64,000 nucleotides of DNA from Salinisphaera hydrothermalis (GCF_040361195.1 NZ_APNE01000004.1), one strand, 5' to 3'; shown: positions 1-8,761, numbered from the stretch's first letter. Notes: generated from the letters alone by a model not told the origin. Numbers and translations: made by a program.

Positions 1-75
1 GGATCGAGTCTAGCCGATTTCTACACCCTCGGCTGCCTGCAGAATCCGAAGATAGACCCTGAGCTGCTCATGTAG
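1..75 (+). CDS. Possible 3' end of an unidentified gene
   Basis: Frame 1 is open from the window edge to a TAG at 73-75 and encodes about 24 residues ending in PELLM. I do not recognise it. It is listed only because the frame is open to the edge and the following 140 bases look non-coding and AT-rich. It may equally be chance. Confidence 0.2.
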   Translation, partial: GSSLADFYTLGCLQNPKIDPELLM

Positions 76-186
76 CCGGTGCGCTTTGGAGTGGAATCCG
101 CCACCGGACCAGCTCAATCTGTCCCCGTTATTGTTATTCGTTGGCCTAACGGAATCTTTTTTGTGGCATAAATTGTCACTATGGTT

Positions 187-210
187 TAAGATCTAAATAA
201 AGATCTAAAT
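187..210. promoter_or_regulatory. Twin AGATCT sites in the methyltransferase leader
   Basis: An 11-bp sequence (AAGATCTAAAT) occurs twice at 188-198 and 200-210, a perfect direct repeat with a 12-bp period. Each copy contains the palindrome AGATCT (189-194 and 201-206). The second copy ends 9 bases before the methyltransferase ATG at 220. AGATCT is the BglII site, and the convergent endonuclease belongs to the BglII/BstYI family. The sites may be methylation-sensitive operators or binding sites for the methyltransferase's own helix-turn-helix. A weak promoter could overlap (TTGTCA at 173-178, TAAATA at 194-199, spacing only 15), so these sites could cover the -10 element. Confidence 0.6.
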
Positions 211-219
211 ACTAGTCGT

Positions 220-1089
220 ATGTCTTCTGATCCGCTTCGACCAGATATCGAGCTTGCTACTCTGCCCAACATAGTAGGCGGATTTTCAACGGTATTAGCC
301 GACCCTCCTTGGCGATTCTCCAACCGAACTGGAAAAGTTGCACCAGAGCATCGCCGGTTAGACCGGTACAGTACCATGACTCTCGGCGACATTAAGTCGA
401 TGCAGGTCGCGAATGTCGCAGCAGAGAACGCGCACCTGTATCTTTGGATACCGAATGCTCTACTTCCCGATGGTCTTCAAGTTATGGAGGCATGGGGATT
501 CCGCTACGTATCCAACATCATTTGGGCCAAACGTCGTAAAGACGGCGGGCCTGACGGGCGTGGTGTAGGTTTCTATTTTAGAAACGTGACTGAAATACTC
601 TTGTTCGGTGTACGAGGCTCTCTCAGGACTCTGAGTCCAGCCCGCTCTCAGGTGAACATGATAGAGACTCGTAAAAGAGAACATTCTCGCAAACCGGACG
701 AGCAGTACGATCTGATTGAGGCCTGCTCACCAGGTGCTTATCTCGAACTATTTGCACGGCACTCTAGGCCGGGCTGGACTGTTTGGGGAGATGAATCAGC
801 GCCCGAGGTTATTCCGCGTGGCAAGACTTACAGAGGGTATTCAGGTGGACCAGTAATACCAGAGTTGTCGCCGAACGAGCATTTAACTAATGATCGCGCC
901 GTAGCCATCGGCGATCAGTTAAAAAAATGGTACGACCAAGGCCATAGTGTTAGACAAATTGCAGGTGAAACCGGCTACTCGATTCAACGAGTGAGGAGTT
1001 TACTAAAAGAAGCCGGCGTGAAAATGCGTGGGCGGGGGCGCAGTCCGAAGCAATTGCCACTTAGTTACGAAGTAGAAACTGGAGAGTAG
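220..1089 (+). CDS. MT-A70 family adenine DNA methyltransferase (modification subunit)
   Basis: Probably transfers methyl groups from S-adenosylmethionine to N6 of adenine in DNA, protecting the host from the neighbouring endonuclease. Residues 28-31 are the DPPW catalytic motif of MT-A70 enzymes, followed by the family's core to about residue 205. The C-terminal ~55 residues (about 225-285) look like a helix-turn-helix (HSVRQIAGETGYS...RVRSLLKEAG), an addition that could bind DNA and regulate the gene itself. The gene is convergent with the endonuclease and their 3' ends overlap by 25 bp. Base composition is visibly AT-richer than the pdh genes beyond, which suggests horizontal acquisition. 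The ATG at 220 follows the twin AGATCT repeats and lacks a clear Shine-Dalgarno. Specificity is not readable from the sequence. A GATC-centred site is inferred from the partner. Confidence 0.85.
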   Translation: MSSDPLRPDIELATLPNIVGGFSTVLADPPWRFSNRTGKVAPEHRRLDRYSTMTLGDIKSMQVANVAAENAHLYLWIPNALLPDGLQVMEAWGFRYVSNIIWAKRRKDGGPDGRGVGFYFRNVTEILLFGVRGSLRTLSPARSQVNMIETRKREHSRKPDEQYDLIEACSPGAYLELFARHSRPGWTVWGDESAPEVIPRGKTYRGYSGGPVIPELSPNEHLTNDRAVAIGDQLKKWYDQGHSVRQIAGETGYSIQRVRSLLKEAGVKMRGRGRSPKQLPLSYEVETGE

Positions 1090-1781
1090 GGCTGTCCATT
1101 CCATGTTTCAGCACATGCTGCAACTACAAGTAAAGGACAAGTTCCCATGACACCTCTTCGCACTCTCAGTGATGTTTTTTCAAGATTGGTGGTGGTCGAG
1201 GTATTTAGATCAATGGGCAACTTCGCGTCGCGCGATTCTTCAGGCAACGTGTGTAGATAACCATCCCAGAGGTTTTCGGCCAGTGCTTTTAGCTCAAGCC
1301 GATCCTGTGTAATCAACACGGCTGCTGAAATGACGCCTGCCTCGTGCCACGCTCGATAAGCGGAGAGATCTCGATCGAGATTTCCGTCTTTAGCATTCCA
1401 TTCGACGTCTAGAGCAACTCTACCTTTAAAGTTATCAACAAGATAACCTTCTTGATACATTTCAGGAAGCGATCCGATTTCTTTGCCTGACTTGGTTAAA
1501 AGTATCCCCCTCGTCGCCAAATCAACGCGCATTTCTTGCCAGCCCAGGTCGCTGAACATTTTATCAATTTTTTTCGCAATAGCGCCTCGATTTCCACCTT
1601 TCTTTAGCCACTCAGTCGGCTCCAGGGCAAAGCCTTCTAGGACTTCAAGAATGTTGGCCCACTCCTCTGGACATACAGAACGCAGGACAGCTGCTGCCGA
1701 ACTTGTTTCTAAGAACTTCCAGCGACAGCGAATATGGCTAGGCAAGACTAGTTCGTCATCGTAAGTGCGCGTTTCGAACAT
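1065..1781 (-). CDS. BglII/BstYI-family type II restriction endonuclease
   Basis: Predicted to cut DNA at a GATC-centred palindrome (BglII cuts AGATCT and BstYI RGATCY; which one applies is inference). The protein is 238 aa, typical of the family. The likely metal-binding site is Asp116, Asp125 and Glu127 (VDNFKGRVALDVEWN). The spacing D-x8-D/E-x-E matches D84/E93/Q95 of BglII, followed by the characteristic NxDRDLxAYRxxxExGxISA block. The C-terminal RRGxxGxCPLL segment is also typical. Start is ATG at 1781. Only 45 bp separate it from the lpd stop, and it lies on the same strand, so it may be co-transcribed with pdh genes unless it has its own promoter inside lpd. It forms a restriction-modification pair with the MT-A70 gene. 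No separate controller (C) protein is visible. Confidence 0.85.
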   Translation of the reverse strand: MFETRTYDDELVLPSHIRCRWKFLETSSAAAVLRSVCPEEWANILEVLEGFALEPTEWLKKGGNRGAIAKKIDKMFSDLGWQEMRVDLATRGILLTKSGKEIGSLPEMYQEGYLVDNFKGRVALDVEWNAKDGNLDRDLSAYRAWHEAGVISAAVLITQDRLELKALAENLWDGYLHTLPEESRDAKLPIDLNTSTTTNLEKTSLRVRRGVMGTCPLLVVAACAETWNGQPYSPVSTS

Positions 1782-1826
1782 AAAAACAGGTGGCCAGTTC
1801 GTATCCTTAAGGCAGAGCGTTTCTTT

Positions 1827-3965
1827 CTACTTCTTCTTCGGAATATACAGATCCGTCAGCGTGCCCGCCTCGGCCTCCGCGGCCATGCCGACCGTTTCCG
1901 CCAGCGTTGGATGCGGATGGATCGTGAGGCCGATGTCGTGGGCGTCGGCGCCCATTTCGATGGCCAGGCACGTTTCGGCGATGAGGTCGCCGGCACCGCT
2001 ACCCACAGCACCCGCGCCGATGATGCGGCCGTCCTTGCCGAACAGGAGCTTGGTGTTGCCATCGGTGGCGTCCAGGCCAATGGCACGGCCGTTGGCGGCC
2101 CAGGGGAAGGCGCCCTTGGTGTATTCGATGCCTTCTTTCTTGGCCTGGGTTTCGGTGACGCCCGTCCAGGCAACTTCCGGGTCGGTATAGACCACTGACG
2201 GAATGACCTTGGCGTCGAAGGCGGATTTTTCGCCGGCGCAACATTCCGCCGCAACCTTGCCCTGGTGCGTCGCGCGGTGGGCGAGCTGGGGTTCGCCGGA
2301 GACGTCGCCGATGGCAAAGATATGATCGACGTTAGTGCGGCACTGTTTGTCGACCGGGATGAAGCCGCGGTCGTTGACTTCCAGGCCGGCGTTTTCAGCA
2401 CCGATCTTGTTGCCGTTGGGCTTGCGGCCGACGGCGACGAGCACGCGATCGTAGTCCTTGGACTCGGGCGCGTCCTTGCCTTCGAAGCTGGCGGTGAGCT
2501 TGTCGCCGGCTTCCAGGCCCGTGACCTTGGTGGACACCCAGATGTTGCCGCAGCGCTTGTTCATGCGCTTGGTGAGCGGCTTGATGAGGTCCTTGTCGGC
2601 GCCGGGGATGAGCGAGTCGGTCATCTCGACGATGTCGACCTCGGTGCCGTGGGCGGCATAGACGTTGGCGATTTCGCAGCCGATGATGCCGCCGCCGACG
2701 ACCAGCAGGGAGCCGGGGATTTCGTCGGGCGAGAGGGCGTCTTCGGAGGTCCAGATGCGCTCGTCTTCGGGCCAGCCGGGCAGCATGACCGGCTCGGAGC
2801 CGACCGCGATGATGGCCTTGTTGAAGGTGAGCTGGCTGACGTCGTCGTTGCCGTCGATCTTGAGCGTGTGGTCGTCGGCGAAGGTGCCGGTGCCGTTGAC
2901 GACCTTCACCTTGCGCTTGGAGGCCATGGATTTCAGGCCGCCGGTGAGCTGGTCGATGACGGATTGCTTGTAGTCCAGCAGCTTGGCGAGATCGATCTCC
3001 GGCTTGCCGAAGGTCACGCCGTGGCTGGCCATGTTGGCGGCATCCTCGATGACCTTGGCCGAGTGGAGCAGGGCCTTGGACGGGATACAGCCGACGTTGA
3101 GGCAGACACCGCCGAGCACGCTGTGGCGCTCGACCAGGGTGACGTTCAGGCCCATGTCCGCGGCGCGGAAGGCAGCGGTGTAGCCGCCGGGGCCGGAGCC
3201 GAGCACGAGCACGTCGCAATCGTAATTATGGTCGTCGCTGGCGGGCGTGGTGGCCTTGGGCTCGGACTTCGAGCCGCTGCCGGACGAGGCCTTGGCGCTG
3301 TCGCCGCTGGCCTTCTGGCCGCCACCGGATTTGGATTCACTCTTGGTTTGCTTACTGCCGCCGCTCGAGGCCGAGGCCACGAGGGCGATCAGGTCGCCTT
3401 CGGAGACGGTGCTGCCTTCTTTGACCTTCAGCTCGCTGATGGTACCGGCGGCCGTCGACGGCACTTCCAGCGTGGCCTTGTCCGATTCCAGGGTGATGAG
3501 CGCCTGTTCCTTCTCGACCGTATCGCCTTCGGCCACAAGCACTTCAATGACTTCGACCGAATCGAAATCGCCGATGTCGGGCACCTTCACCTCGACGGTT
3601 TCTCCGCTGCCGCTGTCGGCGGCTTCTTCGGACGGCTCGTCGGCGCCACGGGGCTCGTCGGACTGCTTGTCGGCTTCGGCGGTGTCGCCGGCTGGCGCGT
3701 CTTCCGCGCCGTCCGAATCGCCGGATTCGTCGTCGGCCTCGACGGTGGCGATCACATCGCCTTCGGAGACCTTGTCGCCCTCGGAGACTTTCAGGCTGGT
3801 GATCTTGCCGGCGGCCGTCGACGGCACTTCCAGCGTGGCCTTGTCCGACTCTAGCGTGATGAGCGGCTGTTCCTTCTCGACCGTGTCGCCCTCGGCGACA
3901 AGCACTTCGATGATCTCGACTTCGTCGAAATCACCAATGTCCGGGACCTTGATTTCCTGCGCCAT
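1827..3965 (-). CDS. lpd: Dihydrolipoyl dehydrogenase (E3) with two N-terminal lipoyl domains
   Basis: FAD enzyme that reoxidises dihydrolipoyl groups of the pyruvate dehydrogenase complex with NAD+. At 712 aa it is much longer than the usual ~470 aa. The excess is two tandem lipoyl domains (lipoyl lysines K42 and K163 in ESDKATLE motifs) joined by acidic and Gly/Ser/Lys linkers. The E3 core starts near residue 248: FAD-binding GSGPGG at 256-261, redox disulfide C288-x4-C293, a second nucleotide site VVGGGIIG, and the C-terminal HPHPTLAE motif that carries the catalytic His. It is the last pdh gene, 188 bp after aceF, and that gap contains strong palindromes. One lipoyl domain on E3 is known in some bacteria; two is unusual, and both copies are nearly identical to those of aceF next door. 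Confidence 0.95.
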   Translation of the reverse strand: MAQEIKVPDIGDFDEVEIIEVLVAEGDTVEKEQPLITLESDKATLEVPSTAAGKITSLKVSEGDKVSEGDVIATVEADDESGDSDGAEDAPAGDTAEADKQSDEPRGADEPSEEAADSGSGETVEVKVPDIGDFDSVEVIEVLVAEGDTVEKEQALITLESDKATLEVPSTAAGTISELKVKEGSTVSEGDLIALVASASSGGSKQTKSESKSGGGQKASGDSAKASSGSGSKSEPKATTPASDDHNYDCDVLVLGSGPGGYTAAFRAADMGLNVTLVERHSVLGGVCLNVGCIPSKALLHSAKVIEDAANMASHGVTFGKPEIDLAKLLDYKQSVIDQLTGGLKSMASKRKVKVVNGTGTFADDHTLKIDGNDDVSQLTFNKAIIAVGSEPVMLPGWPEDERIWTSEDALSPDEIPGSLLVVGGGIIGCEIANVYAAHGTEVDIVEMTDSLIPGADKDLIKPLTKRMNKRCGNIWVSTKVTGLEAGDKLTASFEGKDAPESKDYDRVLVAVGRKPNGNKIGAENAGLEVNDRGFIPVDKQCRTNVDHIFAIGDVSGEPQLAHRATHQGKVAAECCAGEKSAFDAKVIPSVVYTDPEVAWTGVTETQAKKEGIEYTKGAFPWAANGRAIGLDATDGNTKLLFGKDGRIIGAGAVGSGAGDLIAETCLAIEMGADAHDIGLTIHPHPTLAETVGMAAEAEAGTLTDLYIPKKK

Positions 3966-4015
3966 GGTTTAGCACCTTCGACCGACTACGTGCCGATCCT
4001 TGCGTTCTGGTAATC

Positions 4016-4052
4016 GGGCCGACCGGACATCGTACGACAATCCGGTCGACCC
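4016..4052. repeat. Inverted repeat between aceF and lpd (hairpin 1)
   Basis: The arms CGACCGGA (4020-4027) and TCCGGTCG (4041-4048) are perfectly complementary, and GGG/CCC pairs extend the stem after one unpaired base on each side. The loop is 13 nt. No T-run follows in the direction of transcription, so it is not a standard terminator. It may act as an mRNA-stability or processing element. Confidence 0.6.
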
Positions 4053-4064
4053 GGCGCGAGTCAG

Positions 4065-4141
4065 TTCGTTGCAAGCCAAGGCGCGGCGATCGCGGTGTAG
4101 CCACGCTACACGAGTGAGCCGCAACGCCGGATTGCGACGAA
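4065..4141. repeat. 77-bp imperfect palindrome (REP-like) between aceF and lpd
   Basis: The tip is a perfect hairpin, GTGTAGC (4095-4101), CAC loop, GCTACAC (4105-4111). The outer arms 4065-4087 and 4118-4141 also pair for most of their length (TTCGT, GCAA, CC, GGCG and CGGC blocks). The element therefore folds almost end to end. Its form resembles the repetitive extragenic palindromes found between genes in gammaproteobacteria. I saw no second copy in this window. Confidence 0.6.
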
Positions 4142-4153
4142 CCGGCCGCGGCC

Positions 4154-5935
4154 CTATAACAACAACGTTCTCAGATCCGACAGCTTTTCGCTGATAAACC
4201 CGGTAATCCGTGCCGCCTTGGCCCCGTCGATCACGCGATGATCGTAGGAGAACGACAACGGCAGGATCAGGCGGGGTTCGAACTCGGACCCGTTCCAGAC
4301 CGGCTGCCAGCTGTGCTTGGACACGCCCAGGATGCCGACCTCGGGCGAGTTGACGATCGGCGTGAACGCCGTGCCGCCGACGCCGCCGAGGCTGGAGATC
4401 GAGAAGCAGGCGCCCTTCATGTCGTCGCCCTTGATCTTGCCGTCGCGGGCGCGGGACGAGACGTCGTCCAGGTCGCGTGCGATCTCGTAGATGCCTTTCT
4501 TGTCGACATCCTTGATCACCGGCATGAGCAGGCCGCCCGGAGTGTCCACCGCCACCGCGATGTTCACGTACTTCTTGTGTACCAGCGATTCGCCGTCGGC
4601 CGTAAGCGAGCTGTTGAGATCGGGGAACTGCTTGAGCGCGGCCGCCGCGGCTTTCAGCAGGAAGGCCAGCGGGGTGAGCTTGACGCCGTCCGCCTTGGCT
4701 TTTTCCTTGTTCGCCTGACGGAATTGCTCCATCTCGGTGATGTCGGCGGTATCGAACTGGGTGACATGCGGGATGAGCAGCCAGTTCTTGTGTACGGCCT
4801 TGGCCGAGATCTTGCGGATACGCGGCAGCTCGGTGATCTCGACTTCGCCGAACTGGCTGAAGTCGATATCCGGCTGCGCGGGCACGCCGCCACCACCGCC
4901 GGCCGGCGCGGCCGTTCCGGCGCCCTTGCCGCTCTGGACCTGATCGAGCGCGCCCTTCACATAGGACTGGACGTCCTCGAAGGTGATACGGCCCTTGTGG
5001 CCGGAGCCCTGGACCTTGCCCAGATCGGCGCCGAGCTCGCGAGCGTATTTGCGCACGCTGGGCGAGGCATGGGCCTTGCCGAAGCGCTCTTCATCCACCG
5101 ATTTGAGCTTGGACGGATCGCCGCCGCTCGCGGCCTGGGCACTGCGGTCGAGCGGCTTGTCGTCCTTGGAGGCAGTGCCCGAACGCGACTTCGACGGCTC
5201 TTCGCTGTCTTTGTCGTCGTCCTTCTTGGCGGCCTTGTCGCTGCCCGATGGGGCCTGTGACTGGCTGGCGGACTGCTGGTCGCCACCGGATTTCTTCTGG
5301 CTCCGGCCGCCCGAGGATTGGCCGCCGCCGCTGGATTGCACCAAGGCGATCACATCGCCTTCGGAGACGGTGCTGCCTTCCTTGACCTTCAGCTCGCTGA
5401 TGGTACCGGCAGCGGAAGAGGGGACTTCCAGCGTGGCCTTGTCGGATTCCAGCGTGATGAGCGGCTGTTCCTTCTCGACCGTATCGCCTTCGGCCACCAG
5501 CACTTCGATGACTTCCACCGAGTCGAAGTCGCCGATGTCGGGGACCTTCACCTCGACGGTCTCGCCGCCGCCGGAGGCGTCGCCTTCGGCTTGGTCATCA
5601 GACGGCTGCTCGTCCGATTCGTCGGCCTTCTGTTCGGCCTGGGCGTCGTCCGAGTCGTCGGACTCCGGCTCGTCGCCATCCGAATCGCCGTCGTCTTCGG
5701 CGGCCTCGACCAGGGCGATGACGTCGCCCTCGGAAACGGTGCTGCCTTCCTTGACCTTGAGTTCGGTGATCTTGCCGGCGGCCGTCGACGGCACTTCCAG
5801 CGTCGCCTTGTCCGACTCGAGCGTGATCAGTGGTTGTTCTTGTTCAACCGTGTCGCCCTCGGAGACCAGCACTTCGATCACTTCGACCGAGTCGAAATCG
5901 CCGATATCCGGGACCTTGATTTCCTGCGCCGCCAT
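4154..5935 (-). CDS. aceF: Dihydrolipoyllysine acetyltransferase (E2) of pyruvate dehydrogenase
   Basis: Core enzyme of the pyruvate dehydrogenase complex: transfers acetyl groups from lipoyl arms to CoA. The 593 residues contain two lipoyl domains (K43 and K166), a very acidic Asp/Glu/Ser linker between them, a Ser/Gln/Lys-rich linker, a peripheral-subunit-binding domain (SPSVRKYARELG...GHKGRITFEDV), then the catalytic domain ending with the DHRVIDG motif. Start is ATG at 5935, preceded by AAGGAA at a suitable distance. It lies 97 bp downstream of aceE on the same strand. The gap carries a parS-like palindrome within a longer dyad. The acidic linkers fit a salt-adapted organism, but that is only suggestive. 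Confidence 0.96.
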   Translation of the reverse strand: MAAQEIKVPDIGDFDSVEVIEVLVSEGDTVEQEQPLITLESDKATLEVPSTAAGKITELKVKEGSTVSEGDVIALVEAAEDDGDSDGDEPESDDSDDAQAEQKADESDEQPSDDQAEGDASGGGETVEVKVPDIGDFDSVEVIEVLVAEGDTVEKEQPLITLESDKATLEVPSSAAGTISELKVKEGSTVSEGDVIALVQSSGGGQSSGGRSQKKSGGDQQSASQSQAPSGSDKAAKKDDDKDSEEPSKSRSGTASKDDKPLDRSAQAASGGDPSKLKSVDEERFGKAHASPSVRKYARELGADLGKVQGSGHKGRITFEDVQSYVKGALDQVQSGKGAGTAAPAGGGGGVPAQPDIDFSQFGEVEITELPRIRKISAKAVHKNWLLIPHVTQFDTADITEMEQFRQANKEKAKADGVKLTPLAFLLKAAAAALKQFPDLNSSLTADGESLVHKKYVNIAVAVDTPGGLLMPVIKDVDKKGIYEIARDLDDVSSRARDGKIKGDDMKGACFSISSLGGVGGTAFTPIVNSPEVGILGVSKHSWQPVWNGSEFEPRLILPLSFSYDHRVIDGAKAARITGFISEKLSDLRTLLL

Positions 5936-5964
5936 AAAGCGTTTCCTTGGCTGGACGGGCCGAA

Positions 5965-5980
5965 TGTTTCATGTGAAACA
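5965..5980. other. parS: parS-like ParB-binding site (15/16 to a perfect palindrome)
   Basis: TGTTTCATGTGAAACA differs from the palindromic consensus TGTTTCACGTGAAACA at one central base. It lies in the aceE-aceF gap, inside a longer dyad whose outer arms (GACGGGCCG and CGGCCGTC) also pair. It is about 14 kb from the dnaA-dnaN origin region, within the range expected for chromosomal parS clusters. Confidence 0.6.
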
Positions 5981-6032
5981 TCCGGCCGTCTTGTCTCGGT
6001 TGGTTCGTTCTACCCTTTGCGATACGCGCGGA

Positions 6033-8723
6033 TCAATGGGTCAGCGGTTCGGGCTTTTCCGGGTCGATGCCATATTTGTTGATGGCATCCGCCACGACCT
6101 TGCGTTCGACCTTGCCTTCATCGGCCAGTGCCTTGAGCGCACAGACCGTGATCCAGCGACGATCCACCTCGAAGAATTCGCGCAGCGCCTCGCGGGTATC
6201 CGAACGGCCGAAGCCGTCGGTGCCCAGCGTGTGATAGGCGACCGGCATATAAGGCCGGATCATCTCGGGCAGGGCGCGGACATAGTCGGTGGCCGCGATC
6301 GCCGGGCCCTTGGCATCGGCGAACTTCTGCGCGACGAAGCTCTGCTTCGGATCCTGTTCCGGGTGCAGCATGTTCCAGCGCTCGACCGAGGCGCCTTCAC
6401 GCTTGAGCTCGGGGAAGCTCGGCGCGCTCCACACGGTAGCGCCGACGTCGTATTCCTCTTCCAGCATCTCGGCGGCGGCGATCACTTCGCGGAGGATGGT
6501 GCCGCAACCCAGCAGGTTGACCTGGTTCTTCTTGTCGGTGCCCGACTCGGAGAACTTGTACATGCCGGCGATGATGTCGTCTTCCACGCCTTCCGGCATC
6601 GCCGGATGGCTGTAGTTCTCGTTCATCATCGTGAGGTAGTAGTAGACGTCGCGGCCTTCCTCGTACATCTCCACCAGACCGCGGTGGATGATCACCGCCA
6701 TCTCGTAGGAGAAGGTCGGGTCGTACGATTTGGCGTTGGGTACGCACTCGAACATGACGTGCGAATGGCCGTCCTGATGCTGCAGGCCTTCGCCGTTGAT
6801 GGTGGTGCGTCCGGCGGTGCCGGCCATCATGAAGCCGCGGGCGCGCATGTCGCCGGCGGCCCAGCAGAAGTCGCCGACGCGCTGGAAGCCGAACATCGAA
6901 TAGAAGGCATAGAACGGAATCATCGTCTTGCCGTGATTCGAGTACGACGTGGCCGCCGCCATCCAGGACGAGATCGCCCCCGCCTCGGTGATGCCTTCTT
7001 CCAGGATCTGGCCGTCCTTGGCTTCCTTGTAGAAGGCAAGCTGATCGGAGTCTTCCGGCGTGAACAGCTGGCCGACCGGCGAGTAGATGCCGAGCGAGCG
7101 GAACATGCCTTCCATGCCGAATGTGCGCGCTTCGTCCGGAATGATCGGGACGACGCGGTCCTTGATGTTCTTGTCGCGCGTGAGGATCTGCAGGATGCGC
7201 GTGAAGACCATGGTGGTGGCCATCTCGCGATCGCCGGAGCCCTGCAGCAGCTTGTCGAAGGCCTTCAGCTCGGGAATCTTGAGCTTGTCGCCTTCGGTGC
7301 GACGCTGCGGCAGGTAGCCGCCGAGTTCCTTGCGGCGCTCGTGGAGATACTTGATCTCCTCGGAGTCGTCATCGGGCTTGTAGAACGGCGCATCGGCGAT
7401 CTTGTCGTCCGAGATCGGGATCTCGAAGCGATCGCGGAATTCCTTGAGCGCGTCCTCGGCCATCTTCTTCTGCTGATGGGTGATGTTCTGGCCTTCGCCA
7501 GCCTCGCCCATGCCGTAGCCCTTGACCGTCTTGGCCAGAATGACCGTCGGCTTGCCGTTCTTCTGGTTGACCGCCTGGTGGTAGGCGGCATAGACCTTGT
7601 GCGGATCGTGGCCGCCGCGATTGAGCCGACCGATGTCTTCGTCGGACATCGAGGCGACCATTTTCTCCAGCTCGGGATACTTGCCGAAGAACTTTTCGCG
7701 CGTGTACTTGCCGCCGCGGGCCTTGTAGGCCTGGTATTCGCCGTCGACCGTCTCGTTCATCAGCTGCACGAGCTTGCCGTCGTGATCCTGAGCGAACAGG
7801 CCGTCCCAGAGAGCGCCCCAAAGCACCTTGATGACGTTCCAGCCGGCGCCGCGGAAGAAACCTTCCAGCTCGTCGACGATCTTGGAGTCGCCGCGCACCG
7901 GACCATCGAGGCGCTGCAGGTTGCAGTTGACCACGAAGATCAGGTTGTCGAGGTTCTCGCGCGCGGCCATGCCGATGGCGCCCTTGGACTCGGGCTCGTC
8001 CATCTCGCCGTCGCCGCAGAAGCACCAGACGTTACGGCCCTCGGTCTTCTCGATGCCACGGTTCTCCATGTAGCGCATGAAGCGCGCCTGGTAGATGGCG
8101 TTGATGGGACCGATACCCATCGAAACGGTGGCGAACTGCCAGTAGTCGGGCATGAGCCAGGCGTGCGGATAGCTCGACAGACCCTTGCCGGTGGACTCGG
8201 CGCGGAAGTTGTACAGCTGATCTTCGGTCAGCCGGCCTTCCAGATAAGAGCGGGCATAGAAGCCCGGCGCCGAATGGCCCTGGAAGAACACCAGGTCGCC
8301 GCCGTGCTCTTCGCTGGGCGCATGGAAGAAGTGGTTGAAGCCGACTTCATACAGCGTGGCCGCGGAGGCGAAGCTGGCGATGTGGCCGCCTACGCCGGCG
8401 TGGTGCCGGTTGGCCTGCACCACCATGGCCATGGCGTTCCAGCGGATGTACGACCGGATCCGCCACTCGATGGCCGGGTCGCCGGGCGACTTGGCCTCCA
8501 TATGGGGCGGGATGGTGTTCACATACGCCGTGTTCGGCGAATAGGGGATCTGGGCACCGGAGCGACGGGAGCGCTCGATGAGCATCTCCAGCAGAAAGTG
8601 GGCGCGCTCGGGGCCTTCGTATTCGATAACCGCGTCAAGCGCATCGCGCCATTCCGCAGATTCCTGGGGATCGACGTCGTTGGCGTCATCCACATGCTCG
8701 GGGTGGGCGCTCGCTTGAGCCAT
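6033..8723 (-). CDS. aceE: Pyruvate dehydrogenase E1 component (homodimeric type)
   Basis: Thiamine-diphosphate enzyme that decarboxylates pyruvate and acetylates the E2 lipoyl groups, feeding the TCA cycle. From the chosen ATG at 8723 the protein is 896 aa, close to the ~890 aa of E. coli AceE. The open frame continues to 9074, but the start at 8723 has AAGGAG six bases upstream and gives the expected N-terminus (MAQASAHPEH...). The ThDP motif GDGEMDEPESKGA...NCN is present, as are the transketolase-like central and C-terminal domains. First gene of aceE-aceF-lpd. A promoter with an overlapping dyad lies just upstream (8762-8800). It is divergent from the amidoligase gene. Confidence 0.97.
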   Translation of the reverse strand: MAQASAHPEHVDDANDVDPQESAEWRDALDAVIEYEGPERAHFLLEMLIERSRRSGAQIPYSPNTAYVNTIPPHMEAKSPGDPAIEWRIRSYIRWNAMAMVVQANRHHAGVGGHIASFASAATLYEVGFNHFFHAPSEEHGGDLVFFQGHSAPGFYARSYLEGRLTEDQLYNFRAESTGKGLSSYPHAWLMPDYWQFATVSMGIGPINAIYQARFMRYMENRGIEKTEGRNVWCFCGDGEMDEPESKGAIGMAARENLDNLIFVVNCNLQRLDGPVRGDSKIVDELEGFFRGAGWNVIKVLWGALWDGLFAQDHDGKLVQLMNETVDGEYQAYKARGGKYTREKFFGKYPELEKMVASMSDEDIGRLNRGGHDPHKVYAAYHQAVNQKNGKPTVILAKTVKGYGMGEAGEGQNITHQQKKMAEDALKEFRDRFEIPISDDKIADAPFYKPDDDSEEIKYLHERRKELGGYLPQRRTEGDKLKIPELKAFDKLLQGSGDREMATTMVFTRILQILTRDKNIKDRVVPIIPDEARTFGMEGMFRSLGIYSPVGQLFTPEDSDQLAFYKEAKDGQILEEGITEAGAISSWMAAATSYSNHGKTMIPFYAFYSMFGFQRVGDFCWAAGDMRARGFMMAGTAGRTTINGEGLQHQDGHSHVMFECVPNAKSYDPTFSYEMAVIIHRGLVEMYEEGRDVYYYLTMMNENYSHPAMPEGVEDDIIAGMYKFSESGTDKKNQVNLLGCGTILREVIAAAEMLEEEYDVGATVWSAPSFPELKREGASVERWNMLHPEQDPKQSFVAQKFADAKGPAIAATDYVRALPEMIRPYMPVAYHTLGTDGFGRSDTREALREFFEVDRRWITVCALKALADEGKVERKVVADAINKYGIDPEKPEPLTH

Positions 8724-8761
8724 ACCATGCTCCTTCGACAAAGCATTTTTTGTGGGTCTAT

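Noticed and set aside
2265..3854. Long plus-strand frame opposite lpd
   Set aside because: Shadow of the lpd gene: repetitive Gly/Val/Asp text mirrors the lipoyl linkers on the other strand.
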